Of a stretch of DNA of 64,000 nucleotides, positions 50,444 through 59,220 are shown piece after piece (within the stretch, counting starts at the first letter, position 1; each line of letters begins with the position of its first letter). The notes beneath the pieces were generated by a model, which saw only the letters and a list, made by a program, of their open reading frames with translations, did not search any database and had not been told where the DNA came from. The DNA is from Nonomuraea ceibae. Lineage in GTDB: Bacteria > Actinomycetota > Actinomycetes > Streptosporangiales > Streptosporangiaceae. Location of the stretch: positions 16,225 through 80,224 of the forward strand of contig NZ_JAHKRO010000031.1 in NCBI RefSeq assembly GCF_019396325.1. The letters are read 5' to 3'. The translations under genes were made by a program, and so were the position numbers.

Positions 50444-51665
50444 GGAGTTCAAGGAGTTCGCGGACGGCCGCCCGGCGGTGCCGCCCTACCCGCCCGAGGC
50501 CCGTTTCCGGGCCCGCGAGGCGCTGATGCGCGAGGCGCGCCGGGGGAGGGGGCTGCGGCTGCCCAGGTTCGGCTGGCAGGCCGTGGCCGCCTTCGGGATG
50601 ACGGTCACCCTGGTCGGGGGCGTCGCCGTGGCCCTGTCCGGGCAGAACGGGCAGTCGCCGGTCGCCGGCAGCTCCGTCACGCGGGCCGCCGCGCAGTTCT
50701 TCCCCGAGCTGCGGCCCCGGCCCGGCCAGTTCATCCTGATCGAGTCCGACACCATGTACGCCTCGTTCCAGGCCGGGGAGGACGGCGAGGAGAGCCGCCA
50801 CCTCTACCGGACGCACCGGAAGATCTACCGGTCGGTGGACGGGAGCGCGGACGGGCTGCTGTACATCGAGGGACGGCCGCCCGAGCCGTGGCCCGGCCGG
50901 GAGCTGCCCGCCGTGGCCCACGACTGGAAGGGCTCCGGCTGGAACCGGCTCGCGTCCTGCCCCGGCCGGATGGGGGACCAGCGTGACGACTACGCCTACC
51001 TGAGCGGGCTCGACGCGGCCGCCCTGCGCGCACTGATCCGCCGCGACGCGCCGCCCGGCAAGGCCGACGCCGCCCAGCAGGCGTTCGACGCGGCGGCCGA
51101 GCTCGTCCGCGAGAGCTACCTGCCCAGGGCGCAGCGCGAGGCGCTGTTCCAGGAGATCAAGGCGATCCCCGGCGTGACGGAGGCCGACGGGGTGGCCGAC
51201 TCCGCCGGGCGACGCGGTGTGGCCCTCGGGCTGCCCGCCTCGGACGGGACCCTGCGGCAGCTCATCTTCGACCGCGGCACGTACAGCCTCCTCGGCGAGC
51301 GTGCCACGGTCGTGGACGCCCGCGCGGCGGAAGCGCCCGAGGGCAGCCTGCTCGCGCACACCGCCCAGCTCAACGTCACCGTCGTCGACCGGCTGCCCGA
51401 GGTGGACTCCCCGGACGGGGACGACAGCTGCGAGGGCCCCGCCGAATCCGCGTCCCCGGCCCCGACGGAGACGGCCGCCCCGGCGGAGGACGCGCCGACG
51501 GAGGACGTCCCGACGGAGACGGCCGCCCCGGCGGAGGACTTCCCGGCGGCCGAGCCGACCCCCATCCCGTCGGAGTCCCGCCCGGAGGTCCCGGCGGAGG
51601 ACTTCCCCGTGGACGAGTCGGCGTCCCCCACCCCGGCCGGCCCCATGCCCACCCCTACCGGCTGA
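50436..51665 (+). CDS. CU044_5270-type membrane protein next to the ECF sigma
   Basis: 409 residues. Cytoplasmic N-terminus of about 45 residues with 'RFRAREALMREARR', one membrane helix at about 50-70 (WQAVAAFGMTVTLVGGVAVAL), and an extracytoplasmic domain matching the CU044_5270 family ('RPRPGQFILIESDTMYAS...RHLYRTHRKIYRSVDG'). The last 75 residues are a Pro/Glu/Thr/Ala-rich tail with repeated TETAAPAED, probably a wall-spanning spacer. Such genes regularly follow ECF sigma genes in actinomycetes and may act as anti-sigma or sensor partners. Confidence 0.75.
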   Translation: MDEEFKEFADGRPAVPPYPPEARFRAREALMREARRGRGLRLPRFGWQAVAAFGMTVTLVGGVAVALSGQNGQSPVAGSSVTRAAAQFFPELRPRPGQFILIESDTMYASFQAGEDGEESRHLYRTHRKIYRSVDGSADGLLYIEGRPPEPWPGRELPAVAHDWKGSGWNRLASCPGRMGDQRDDYAYLSGLDAAALRALIRRDAPPGKADAAQQAFDAAAELVRESYLPRAQREALFQEIKAIPGVTEADGVADSAGRRGVALGLPASDGTLRQLIFDRGTYSLLGERATVVDARAAEAPEGSLLAHTAQLNVTVVDRLPEVDSPDGDDSCEGPAESASPAPTETAAPAEDAPTEDVPTETAAPAEDFPAAEPTPIPSESRPEVPAEDFPVDESASPTPAGPMPTPTG

Positions 51666-51798
51666 CCCCCGCGACCCTCCTGGGGAGAGCCGCCTCGCCC
51701 CCCTCACGGCCCGTCTCCTTGGGAGAGGGCCGTAACGGGGGATGGCGCATTCACGGGCGGGAGGGCCCCTCACCTCCGCTGGTGGGAGGGCGAGTGGG

Positions 51799-53007
51799 TC
51801 AGCGGAAGGAGGCGAGGGCGTCGGCGAGGAGGTCGACGGCCCGGTGGAGGTCCTCCTCGGAGATGACGATCGGCGGCGCGAGCCGGATGGTGGACCCGTG
51901 CGTGTCCTTGGCCAGCACGCCCCGCTCCAGCAGGGCCTTGGACACCTCGCGCCCGGTGGCCAGGGACGGGTCGACGTCGACGCCGGCCCAGAGGCCGCGC
52001 CCGCGTACGGTCACGACGCCGTCGCCGACGAGCTCGCGCAGCCGGGCGTGCATGATGTCGCCCAGCCGGGCGGCCCGCTCCTGGAACTCGCCGGTGTTGA
52101 GCAGGTCGATGACGGCGTTGCCGACGGCGCAGGCGAGCGGGTTGCCGCCGAAGGTGGACCCGTGCTGCCCCGGCTTGATGACGCCGAGCACGTCCTCGTT
52201 CGCGGCGATGGCCGAGACGGGGACGACGCCGCCGCCGAGCGCCTTGCCCAGGACGTAGATGTCGGGCACGACGCCTTCGTGGTCGCAGGCGAAGGTCCTG
52301 CCGGTGCGCCCGAGCCCGGACTGGATCTCGTCGGCGATCATCAGCACGTTGTTCTCGGTGCAGATCTCGCGCACCTGGGCCAGGTAGCCGTCCGGCGGGA
52401 CGAGCACGCCGGCCTCGCCCTGGATGGGCTCGACGAGCACGGCGACGGTGTTGGGCCCGATGGCGGACCTGATCGCCTCGGCGGAGCCGTACTTCACCAC
52501 GGTGAACCCGGGCGTGTAGGGACCGAAGTCGCCGCGCGCGTCGGGGTCGGTGGAGAAGCTGACGATCGTGGTGGTGCGGCCGTGGAAGTTGTCCTCCATC
52601 ACGATGATGTCGGCCTGCTCGGGCTCGACGCCCTTGACCTGGTAGCCCCACTTGCGGGCGACCTTGATGGCGGTCTCGACGGCTTCGGCGCCGGTGTTCA
52701 TCGGCAGGATCATGTCCTTGCCGGTGAGGTCGCCCAGCCCGGCGCAGAACCGGGCGAACTGGTCGTGGTAGAAGGCTCGGCTGGTCAGCGTCAGGTTCTT
52801 GAGCTGCTCCTGGGCCGCCTCGATGATCTTCTCGTTGCCGTGGCCGAAGTTGAGCGAGGAGTAGCCGGACAGGAAGTCCAGGTACCGCCTGCCTTCGACG
52901 TCGGTCACCCATGCCCCGTGCGCCTCGTGGATCACCACGGGCAGCGGGTGATAGTTGTGCGCGCTCCGGCGCTCACTGGCCTCGATGAGGTCCGCGCTGC
53001 TGGTCAT
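51799..53007 (-). CDS. rocD: Ornithine aminotransferase
   Basis: 402-residue PLP enzyme converting ornithine and 2-oxoglutarate to glutamate semialdehyde. 'RSAHNYHPLPVVIHEAHGAWVTDVEGRRYLDFLSGYSSLNFGH', 'NTGAEAVETAIKVARKWGY', 'VLMIADEIQSGLGRTG', 'YVLGKALGGGVVPVSAIAAN' with the PLP Lys in GKAL, and 'HGSTFGGNPLACAVGNAVIDLL'. The Y-S-S-L-N-F-G-H motif is typical of RocD. Starts directly after the stop of the DDAH-like gene (no gap), so both act in arginine degradation. Confidence 0.94.
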   Translation of the reverse strand: MTSSADLIEASERRSAHNYHPLPVVIHEAHGAWVTDVEGRRYLDFLSGYSSLNFGHGNEKIIEAAQEQLKNLTLTSRAFYHDQFARFCAGLGDLTGKDMILPMNTGAEAVETAIKVARKWGYQVKGVEPEQADIIVMEDNFHGRTTTIVSFSTDPDARGDFGPYTPGFTVVKYGSAEAIRSAIGPNTVAVLVEPIQGEAGVLVPPDGYLAQVREICTENNVLMIADEIQSGLGRTGRTFACDHEGVVPDIYVLGKALGGGVVPVSAIAANEDVLGVIKPGQHGSTFGGNPLACAVGNAVIDLLNTGEFQERAARLGDIMHARLRELVGDGVVTVRGRGLWAGVDVDPSLATGREVSKALLERGVLAKDTHGSTIRLAPPIVISEEDLHRAVDLLADALASFR

Positions 53008-53805
53008 TCAGTTCTCCCCCCTGATTTCCAGTGTGCAGCACTTGGGGCCGCCACCGGCTTTGCGCAGCTCCGACAGGTCGACCGGGATCACCTCGTAGCC
53101 GCGCCGCTTCAGCTCCAGCTGGAGGTCTCCGGCCTCGGCGTTGATGACGACGTTGGTGCCGTCGCTGACCGCGTTGAGGCCGAGGACCTCGGCGTCGGCG
53201 GCGGAGGCGAGCACCGCGTCCGGGAACATCCGGCGCAGCACCTGGCGGCTGCCTTCGGAGAAGGCGCCCGGGTAGTAGGCGACGTTGCGCCCGTCGAGCG
53301 GGAACAGCGCGGTGTCGAGGTGGTAGAAGCGCGGGTCGACCAGCCGCAGCGTCACCACGGGCCGGCCGAGGAACTCCTGGGCCTCCTGGTGGGCCGCCGG
53401 GTCGGTGCGGAAGCCCGTACCGGCCAGGATGACCTCGTCCAGCGTGAGGAAGTCGCCCTCGCCCTCGTTGACCTGCGTGGGCTCCAGCACGGGGTAGCCG
53501 CGCTCGGCGAACCAGCGCAGGTAGGCGGGACCCTCGGGGCCGCGCTCGGGGAAGGCGAAGCGCGCCCCGTAGACCCGGCCGCCGGCGACGAGCGCCCCGT
53601 TGGCGGCGAAGACCATGTCGGGCAGCCCCTCGATCGGGTCGATGAGGCTGACCTGGTGCCCGAGGCTCTCGTACACCGCTTTGAGGCCTTCCCACTGCCG
53701 GATCGCGATGTCGCGGTCGGCGCCCGCCTCGGGGTTCATCCACGGGTTGATCGCGTAGGCGACCGTGAAGTGCTCCGGGCGGCACATGAGGAAGTGTTTG
53801 GGCAT
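53008..53805 (-). CDS. DDAH/arginine-hydrolase-like guanidine-modifying enzyme
   Basis: 265 residues of the guanidine-modifying (pentein) superfamily: 'LMCRPEHFTVAYAINPWMNP', 'LPDMVFAANGALVAGGRVYGARF', 'GEGDFLTLDEVILAGTGFRTD', catalytic His in 'FYHLDTALFPLDGRNVAYYPGAF' and the Cys-rich end 'GGGPKCCTLEIRGE'. Usually named dimethylarginine dimethylaminohydrolase, but its pairing with ornithine aminotransferase suggests arginine turnover to citrulline or ornithine. ATG 53805. Full length, unlike the deleted relative at 22667. Confidence 0.87.
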   Translation of the reverse strand: MPKHFLMCRPEHFTVAYAINPWMNPEAGADRDIAIRQWEGLKAVYESLGHQVSLIDPIEGLPDMVFAANGALVAGGRVYGARFAFPERGPEGPAYLRWFAERGYPVLEPTQVNEGEGDFLTLDEVILAGTGFRTDPAAHQEAQEFLGRPVVTLRLVDPRFYHLDTALFPLDGRNVAYYPGAFSEGSRQVLRRMFPDAVLASAADAEVLGLNAVSDGTNVVINAEAGDLQLELKRRGYEVIPVDLSELRKAGGGPKCCTLEIRGEN

Positions 53806-53961
53806 GCAGGGCTCCGTGTGTTCATGCTGGAATACGCCCTCACCTGGGAGGACGGAGCCACAGCCTAAGAATCGGGAGGCCTGTGGGGAAAGAGGGCGAC
53901 ATTGCGCGTGGGCGGTGTTCTGTTGCGTCTTGTGCCAGGTGAGCGGTGATTCGTTGCGCTG

Positions 53962-54417
53962 TCACGGCATGGCGGTTCCGGGAGGGCTGTCGACGAGCCT
54001 GGAGAGCACGATGGCGCTCTTGGTCCGCACCACGAACGCCTGCGCGGCGATGCGCTCGATCACCCGCTCGACGTGCCTGACGTCGGTCGCCCGGATGTGC
54101 AGCAGGGCGTCGGCCTCGCCGGTGATCGTGGCCGCGCCGACCACCTCCGGGAACCGGGAGACGGCCAGCGCGATGTCGGACGGCTTCGTCTTGCCCTGGC
54201 AGAACAGCTCCACGTACGCCTCGGTCGTCCAGCCGAGCGCCTGCGGTGCCACCCGGGCGCTGAAACCGGTGATCGCGCCGCTCTCGCGCAGCCGGTCCAC
54301 CCGCCGTTTGACGGCCGGCGCGCTCAGGCCCACCTGCTGGCCGATCTCGGCGTAGGTCTGGCGGGCGTCGTCCACGAGCGCCGCGATGATGTCACGATCC
54401 AGCCGGTCCAGTTCCAC
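53962..54417 (-). CDS. Lrp/AsnC family regulator
   Basis: 151 residues from GTG 54417 (the frame extends to 54459). HTH 'LDRLDRDIIAALVDDARQTYAEIGQQVGLSAPAVKRRVDRLRESGAITGF' and an AsnC ligand domain 'AYVELFCQGKTKPSDIALAVSRFPEVVGAATITGEADALLHIRATDVRHVERVIERI'. Located upstream of the DDAH-like gene and rocD on the same strand with a 156-base gap, so it is probably the arginine-responsive regulator of that operon. Confidence 0.87.
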   Translation of the reverse strand: MELDRLDRDIIAALVDDARQTYAEIGQQVGLSAPAVKRRVDRLRESGAITGFSARVAPQALGWTTEAYVELFCQGKTKPSDIALAVSRFPEVVGAATITGEADALLHIRATDVRHVERVIERIAAQAFVVRTKSAIVLSRLVDSPPGTAMP

Positions 54418-54505
54418 GCGCTCTGTATATCGCCTGGCCGTGTGGCGCGCGACGATCACCTCCCGGCAGACTGGGCGCCTCTAACACGCTGGAAGGTCAC
54501 CGGTC

Positions 54506-56842
54506 ATGAGCAGCACGCGCTTTCCCGAGGGTTTCGTCTGGGGCGTCTCCACGTCCGCCTACCAGATCGAGGGCGCCAACGCCGTCGACGGGCGCGGCCC
54601 GTCGATCTGGGACTCCTTCTCCGACTCGCGGGACGCCTGCGACCACTATCACCGCTATCCCGAGGACGTGCGGCTGATGAAGGAGCTGGGGCTGGGCGCC
54701 TACCGCTTCTCGGTGAGCTGGCCCCGGGTGATGCCCGAGGGGGCGGGCCGGGTGAACGCCGCCGGGCTGGGCTTCTACGACAGGCTGGTGGACGAGCTGC
54801 TGGCGGCCGGGATCACCCCGTACGTGACGCTCTACCACTGGGACCTGCCCCAGGCGCTGGAGGACCGGGGCGGCTGGCCGGAGCGCGACACGGCGCTGCG
54901 CTTCGCCGACTACGCGCGGGTGGTGCACGAGCGGCTGGGCGACCGGGTCGGCACCTGGTTCACGCTGAACGAGCCGTGGGTGGCGGCGTTCCTCGGCTAC
55001 GGCGCGGGCATCCACGCGCCCGGCAGGAGGTCGGCCGCCGACGCCTTCAGGGCCGCCCACCACCTGCTGCTCGGCCACGGGCTGGCGGCGGACGCGCTGC
55101 GCTCGGCGGGCGCCCGGGAGATCGGCGCGGTGCTCAACTTCGGGCCGGTGATGACCCCCGGCCAGGTGATCGGGTCGGCCCGCGAGCTGAGCGAGGAGGA
55201 CGCCGCCGCGGTCGCCAGGATCGACGAGCTCATGCACGGGCAGTTCCTGGAGCCGCTGACGCGCGGCCGCTACCCGGACCGGGTGGTGGAGCTCGCCGGC
55301 ACGGACCACGTGCGTGACGGCGACCTGGAGCTCATCTCCGGCCCGCTCGACCTGCTCGGCGTCAACTACTACGCGCCGACCGTCGTGCAGGCCCAGCCCA
55401 GCGAGCCCGCCGACCCCGCCTACCCGGGCAGCGACGGCATCCTGTTCTGCACCGTGCCCACCGCCGTGACCGCGATGGGCTGGCCCATCGTGCCCGGCGC
55501 GCTCACGCTGCTGCTCGACCGGCTGACCCGCGAGCATCCGGGCCTGGAGCTGATGATCACCGAGAACGGGGCCGACTTCGCCGACACCGTCACCGGCGAC
55601 GGCATCCGCGACATGGACCGCATCCACTTCATCGAGGAGCACCTGCGCGCCCTGCGCACCTCCGTCGAGCGCGGCGCCCGGGTGCGCGGCTACCTCGTCT
55701 GGTCGCTGCTCGACAACCACGAGTGGGCCGACGGCTACCAGCGGAAGTTCGGGCTCGTGCACGTCGACTTCGCCACCCAGAAGCGGCGGATGAAGGACAG
55801 CGCGCTGTGGTACCGCGACGTGGTGCGCCGCAACGGCCTCGGCGGCGACCGGCCGCGCCGCCCCACGCTGGAGACCGTCGCCGCCCGCGCCGGCGTCTCC
55901 CGGGCGACGGTCTCGCGCGTCGTCAACGGCGAGGCGTCGGTCAGCCCGGAGGTCCGCGCCGGCGTGCTGCGCGCCGTCCGCGAGCTCGGCTACGTGCCCA
56001 ACGCCGCCGCCCGCAGCCTCGTCACGCGCCGCACCGACGCGATCGCGCTGGTCCTGGCCGTGCCCCGGCAGGGCGGCGACGCCCTCACCGCCGCCGTCGT
56101 CCAGTACGTCACCAGCGTCCTCGAAGGCGCGGGAAAGCAGGTCACGCTCATGCTCGCCGACACCGCCGAGAGCCACCGGCGCATCCTGGAGCGGGTGGAG
56201 ACCGGGCTGCTCGACGGCGTGGTGCTGCTGCCGCCCGACGGCCCCGACCCGCTGGCCGAGCGGCTGGCCCGCACCGGCACGCCCGTCGTGCTGCTCGGCA
56301 AGCCCGCCGTCGCCTCGCTCGTCCCGTACGTGGACGTGGACAACGCGGGTGGCGCCGCGGCGGCCACCGAGCACCTGCTGCGCCAGGGCCGCCGCCGCAT
56401 CGGCGTCATCTGCGGCCCCACCGACCTGGTGGCCGTCCAGGACCGCCTGACCGGCCACCGCGAGGCCCTGGAACGCGCCGGGCTGCGCCCGCACCTCGCG
56501 CTCGCCGGTCACACCCGCGAGTCGGGCGCCGAGGCGCTCACCCGGCTGCTCGCCGAGGACGACCGCCTCGACGCCGTCTTCGCGACCGGTGACCAGCTCG
56601 CGATCGGCGCGCTGCGCGCCGCCGCCGAGGCCGGCCGCCGGGTGCCCGCCGACCTGGCGGTCGTCGGCTTCGACGACATCGACGCCGCCTCCGCCACCAC
56701 CCCGCCCCTCAGCACCGTACGGACTCCCGTGACGGACCAGGCGATGGCCCTGGCCCGGCTGCTGCTGTCACGGCTGGAGGGCAGGCACGCCGGCTCGGTG
56801 GTGCTCCCGGCCCGCCTGGTGGTGCGCGGCTCCAGCGCCTGA
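54506..56842 (+). CDS. GH1 beta-glucosidase fused to a LacI-family repressor
   Basis: One uninterrupted frame of 778 residues. Residues 1 to about 445 are a complete GH1 beta-glucosidase: 'FPEGFVWGVSTSAYQIEGA', acid/base E156 in TLNEP, nucleophile E353 in ITENG, 'SLLDNHEWADGYQRKFGLVHVDF' and the usual end 'WYRDVVRRNGL'. After a short linker (446-452), residues 453-778 are a complete LacI regulator: helix-turn-helix 'TLETVAARAGVSRATVSRVVNG', hinge 'NAAARSLVTRRTDAIALV', sugar-binding core ending 'PPLSTVRTPVTDQ ... VVLPARLVVRGSS'. No stop, frameshift or ribosome site is seen at the junction (about 55,830-55,865), though GTG codons at 55,820 could be internal starts. Probably degrades and senses cello- or laminari-oligosaccharides. 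Confidence 0.9.
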   Translation: MSSTRFPEGFVWGVSTSAYQIEGANAVDGRGPSIWDSFSDSRDACDHYHRYPEDVRLMKELGLGAYRFSVSWPRVMPEGAGRVNAAGLGFYDRLVDELLAAGITPYVTLYHWDLPQALEDRGGWPERDTALRFADYARVVHERLGDRVGTWFTLNEPWVAAFLGYGAGIHAPGRRSAADAFRAAHHLLLGHGLAADALRSAGAREIGAVLNFGPVMTPGQVIGSARELSEEDAAAVARIDELMHGQFLEPLTRGRYPDRVVELAGTDHVRDGDLELISGPLDLLGVNYYAPTVVQAQPSEPADPAYPGSDGILFCTVPTAVTAMGWPIVPGALTLLLDRLTREHPGLELMITENGADFADTVTGDGIRDMDRIHFIEEHLRALRTSVERGARVRGYLVWSLLDNHEWADGYQRKFGLVHVDFATQKRRMKDSALWYRDVVRRNGLGGDRPRRPTLETVAARAGVSRATVSRVVNGEASVSPEVRAGVLRAVRELGYVPNAAARSLVTRRTDAIALVLAVPRQGGDALTAAVVQYVTSVLEGAGKQVTLMLADTAESHRRILERVETGLLDGVVLLPPDGPDPLAERLARTGTPVVLLGKPAVASLVPYVDVDNAGGAAAATEHLLRQGRRRIGVICGPTDLVAVQDRLTGHREALERAGLRPHLALAGHTRESGAEALTRLLAEDDRLDAVFATGDQLAIGALRAAAEAGRRVPADLAVVGFDDIDAASATTPPLSTVRTPVTDQAMALARLLLSRLEGRHAGSVVLPARLVVRGSSA

Positions 56843-56880
56843 CCGGCCGGGCCGCCCCGATGGGGGAGGCCCGGGGGCGG

Positions 56881-58293
56881 TCAGCTGGTGGAGAAGGTGA
56901 ACCAGTTGACGTTGACGAAGTCGGCCGGCTGGCCGCTGGCGAACGTCAGGTAGACGGTGTGGGTGCCGGTGACGGGTGAGATGTTGGCCGGGACCGTGCG
57001 CCAGCTCTGCCAGCCGCCGGTGTTGCCGATCGCGAAGTCGCCGATCGGCGGGGCCGTCGGGCTGCCGAGCCGCACCTGGACCAGGCCGCTCACGCCGGCC
57101 CCGGCCCCGGACGCGACCCGCGCCTTGAACTGGCGGGCCGCCGTGGCGCCGAAGTTCACCCCGTCGAAGCGGAGCCAGTCGCCGTTGGCGATGGCGCCCA
57201 CGTTCTGGCCGCCGCCCGCGTCGGTGGTGGCCTCGACCATCGTCCCGGACTGCGCCTGGTAGCGCTCGGCCTGGATGGTGGAGCGGGCGTCGACGCCGCC
57301 GGGCGAGGTCGGGGTGATCGTCGGCGACGGCTCGGTGGTGCCGCCGCTCTGCCACACCGCCACGTAGTCGACGACCATCGGCCGTCCCGGCACGGTGGCC
57401 GCGGTCGGCGTGCCGAACCCGGCCACGCCGTTGGGGAAGCCGCCGCCCATCGCCACGTTGAGCAGCAGGAAGTAGCCGGCGTGCCCGGTCATGTTGTTCC
57501 ACGTGGTGGCGTCGAACTGGGACTGGCTCACGCTGTGGAACTGCTGGCCGTCCACGTACCAGCGGAGCTGGTTGGGGGTGACGCTGCGGTCCCACTCGAA
57601 GCGGTAGGTGTGGAAGGCCGACTGGCACGACGAGCCGGGGCAGACGCGGCTGGCGCCGAGGCCGTTGTTCTCGTTGCACGGCCCGCCGGGGCTGACGCCG
57701 CAGTGGAGCACGGCCCACACGGAGTTGACGCCGTTGACGTTCTCCATGATGTCGAACTCGCCGATGCCGGGCCAGTTCCAGTAGTTGCCCCGGTAGGGGG
57801 AGCCGAGCGCCCAGAACGCCGGCCAGTAGCCGAGGGCGGCGTCGCCGGTGACGTTCGGCATCTGGATGCGGCCCTCGATGCGCAGGACGCGCCCGGCGGC
57901 GGGCTTGAAGTCGGCCTTCCTGGTCTCGATGCGGGCCGACGTCCACTCGCCGGAGGAGCTGCGCAGCGGGGTGATGCGCAGGTTGCCGGAGCCGTCGAGG
58001 GCCAGGTTGGAGGGGCTGGAGGTGTAGTTCTGGATCTCGCCGGTGCCCCAGTTGGCGGGGCCGCCGGGGTAGGCGTGGCCGGTGTCGATCTGCCAGTTGG
58101 CGGAGGAGGGCGGGGAGCCGGAGGGGCCGTTGAAGTCGTCGGACCAGACCAGCGACCAGCCGGACGGGGTGGGCGGCACGGCGGCGGAGGCGCTCACCGC
58201 CACGTGCACAAGCAGGCCGCTGACCAGCGTCAGCGCCGCGGCCACGGCCGCGAGCCGGCGGCGGCCGGCGGATCGGAGGGTACGTAACGTCAT
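56881..58293 (-). CDS. Secreted GH16 beta-glucanase with CBM6-like domain
   Basis: 470 residues. Signal peptide 1-38. GH16 domain 40 to about 315 with the nucleophile/acid motif E179-F-D181-I-M-E184 and 'GYWPAFWALG', 'FHTYRFEWD', 'NVAMGGGFP', as in bacterial laminarinases (endo-beta-1,3-glucanases). Ser/Thr/Pro linker 317-333, then a C-terminal family-6-type carbohydrate-binding domain ('STIQAERYQAQSGT...NGDWLRFDGVNFG...HTVYLTFAS'). Converges on the GH1-LacI gene. Two GAGAGCGCTCTC palindromes upstream indicate LacI-type repression. Confidence 0.92.
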   Translation of the reverse strand: MTLRTLRSAGRRRLAAVAAALTLVSGLLVHVAVSASAAVPPTPSGWSLVWSDDFNGPSGSPPSSANWQIDTGHAYPGGPANWGTGEIQNYTSSPSNLALDGSGNLRITPLRSSSGEWTSARIETRKADFKPAAGRVLRIEGRIQMPNVTGDAALGYWPAFWALGSPYRGNYWNWPGIGEFDIMENVNGVNSVWAVLHCGVSPGGPCNENNGLGASRVCPGSSCQSAFHTYRFEWDRSVTPNQLRWYVDGQQFHSVSQSQFDATTWNNMTGHAGYFLLLNVAMGGGFPNGVAGFGTPTAATVPGRPMVVDYVAVWQSGGTTEPSPTITPTSPGGVDARSTIQAERYQAQSGTMVEATTDAGGGQNVGAIANGDWLRFDGVNFGATAARQFKARVASGAGAGVSGLVQVRLGSPTAPPIGDFAIGNTGGWQSWRTVPANISPVTGTHTVYLTFASGQPADFVNVNWFTFSTS

Positions 58294-58325
58294 TCGCTGC
58301 TCCCGGGGGGTGCGGAGGCAAACCG

Positions 58326-58341
58326 GAGAGAGCGCTCTCTC
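58326..58341. promoter_or_regulatory. LacI-type operator, proximal to GH16 gene
   Basis: GAGAGAGCGCTCTCTC, a perfect 16-bp palindrome 33 bases before the GH16 start. It lies between a TTGACA-like -35 box (58375-58370, minus strand) and the gene, over or just past the expected transcription start. The core resembles CebR/CelR sites (TGGGAGCGCTCCCA) of actinobacterial cellulase genes. Confidence 0.8.
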
Positions 58342-58369
58342 GATTAGCTGAACACACCCGTTGACCCGC

Positions 58370-58375
58370 TGTCAA
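58370..58375 (-). promoter_or_regulatory. Candidate -35 box of the GH16 promoter
   Basis: TTGACA on the minus strand, perfect to consensus; TTCAGC at 58352-58347 is at 17 bp and is a weak -10 candidate. The proximal operator is just downstream. Confidence 0.45.
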
Positions 58376-58416
58376 CAGTCTGTCCGGGCCTCGGATCGCC
58401 GGGACCGTTCCGATGG

Positions 58417-58428
58417 GAGAGCGCTCTC
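58417..58428. promoter_or_regulatory. LacI-type operator, distal to GH16 gene
   Basis: GAGAGCGCTCTC, a perfect 12-bp palindrome in the context TGGGAGAGCGCTCTCAG, centred about 89 bp from the proximal site. Two sites at this distance could support repression by looping. Confidence 0.7.
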
Positions 58429-58450
58429 AGTCGCGGGCGCCCGGACATGC

Positions 58451-58484
58451 CGAAGGGCCGGTCGCGACGGCGACCGGCCCTTCG
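58451..58484 (-). terminator. Strong hairpin after the DUF5941 gene
   Basis: Perfect 15-bp stem CGAAGGGCCGGTCGC (58451-58465) with a 4-base loop, 16 bases past the DUF5941 stop on the minus strand. No T-run, but a typical GC-rich actinobacterial terminator. Confidence 0.7.
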
Positions 58485-58500
58485 TGCGCGAGCGTGCGGC

Positions 58501-59220
58501 TCAGCCCTTCTCGGCCTCGCCCGTGGCCTGCTCCATGGCCTCCTCGGGAGAGGCCTCCAGGTCCTGCTCCGCCTCGGCGCCGGCCTGGGCGGACGCCTTG
58601 TCCAGGCGCACCCAGCTCGTCACGCTCTCCACGGCGAACAGCACGAACAGGTAGGCGGTCAGCACCGCCAGCACCGGCGTCAGCCAGCCGAAGGCGGCGC
58701 CCACGCCGATGATGAGCAGCCGCAGCTCCCAGCCGAGCCCGGCGTGGAACACCCAGGCGGGCGGCCAGATCGACTGCCGGGTCCGGTAGACGGTGTCATA
58801 GGTGTGGTAGCCGACCACGTACACGAGCACGAACAGCAGCCACTTCGGCGCGTCGGCGGTCAGCCCGACGACGATCAGCGTGAGGAACTCGGCGCCGCGC
58901 AGCAGCGGCGGCGTCAGCCAGTCGAAGCGGCCCAGGTGGTGGCGCGGCGCGGTCGGCAGCACCAGCAGCACCATGATCAGCGGCGGGACCAGCAGCATCG
59001 GCCCCGGCTCCAGCAGCCCGCCGGCAGTGACGGCGATGACGGCCAGCAGGGCGGCGAGCGTGGCGGGGACCGGCGGCAGACCCTTGCCGAGCTTGCCCGC
59101 GAGCGCGTGGACGAGCGGCCCGTCGTCACGGTAGGCGAGCAGCCGGGCGGTCTGGACGCGGCGGCGTTCCTCGTCCGGGTCGGGTGCGGGGGTGGCGGCG
59201 GCCTGCGGGTGGGTGATCAT
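58501..59220 (-). CDS. DUF5941-type membrane protein
   Basis: 239 residues. About five to six hydrophobic segments ('VPATLAALLAVIAVTAGGLL', 'MLLVPPLIMVLLVLP', 'LLRGAEFLTLIVVGL', 'WLLFVLVYVVGYHTYDTVYRTRQ', 'LTPVLAVLTAYLFVLFAVESV'), a conserved 'YHTYDTVYRTRQ' loop and an acidic C-terminal tail. It matches DUF5941, which in many streptomycetes is part of the CDP-alcohol phosphotransferase protein; here it is a separate gene whose ATG overlaps the stop of that enzyme (ATGA). Confidence 0.75.
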   Translation of the reverse strand: MITHPQAAATPAPDPDEERRRVQTARLLAYRDDGPLVHALAGKLGKGLPPVPATLAALLAVIAVTAGGLLEPGPMLLVPPLIMVLLVLPTAPRHHLGRFDWLTPPLLRGAEFLTLIVVGLTADAPKWLLFVLVYVVGYHTYDTVYRTRQSIWPPAWVFHAGLGWELRLLIIGVGAAFGWLTPVLAVLTAYLFVLFAVESVTSWVRLDKASAQAGAEAEQDLEASPEEAMEQATGEAEKG

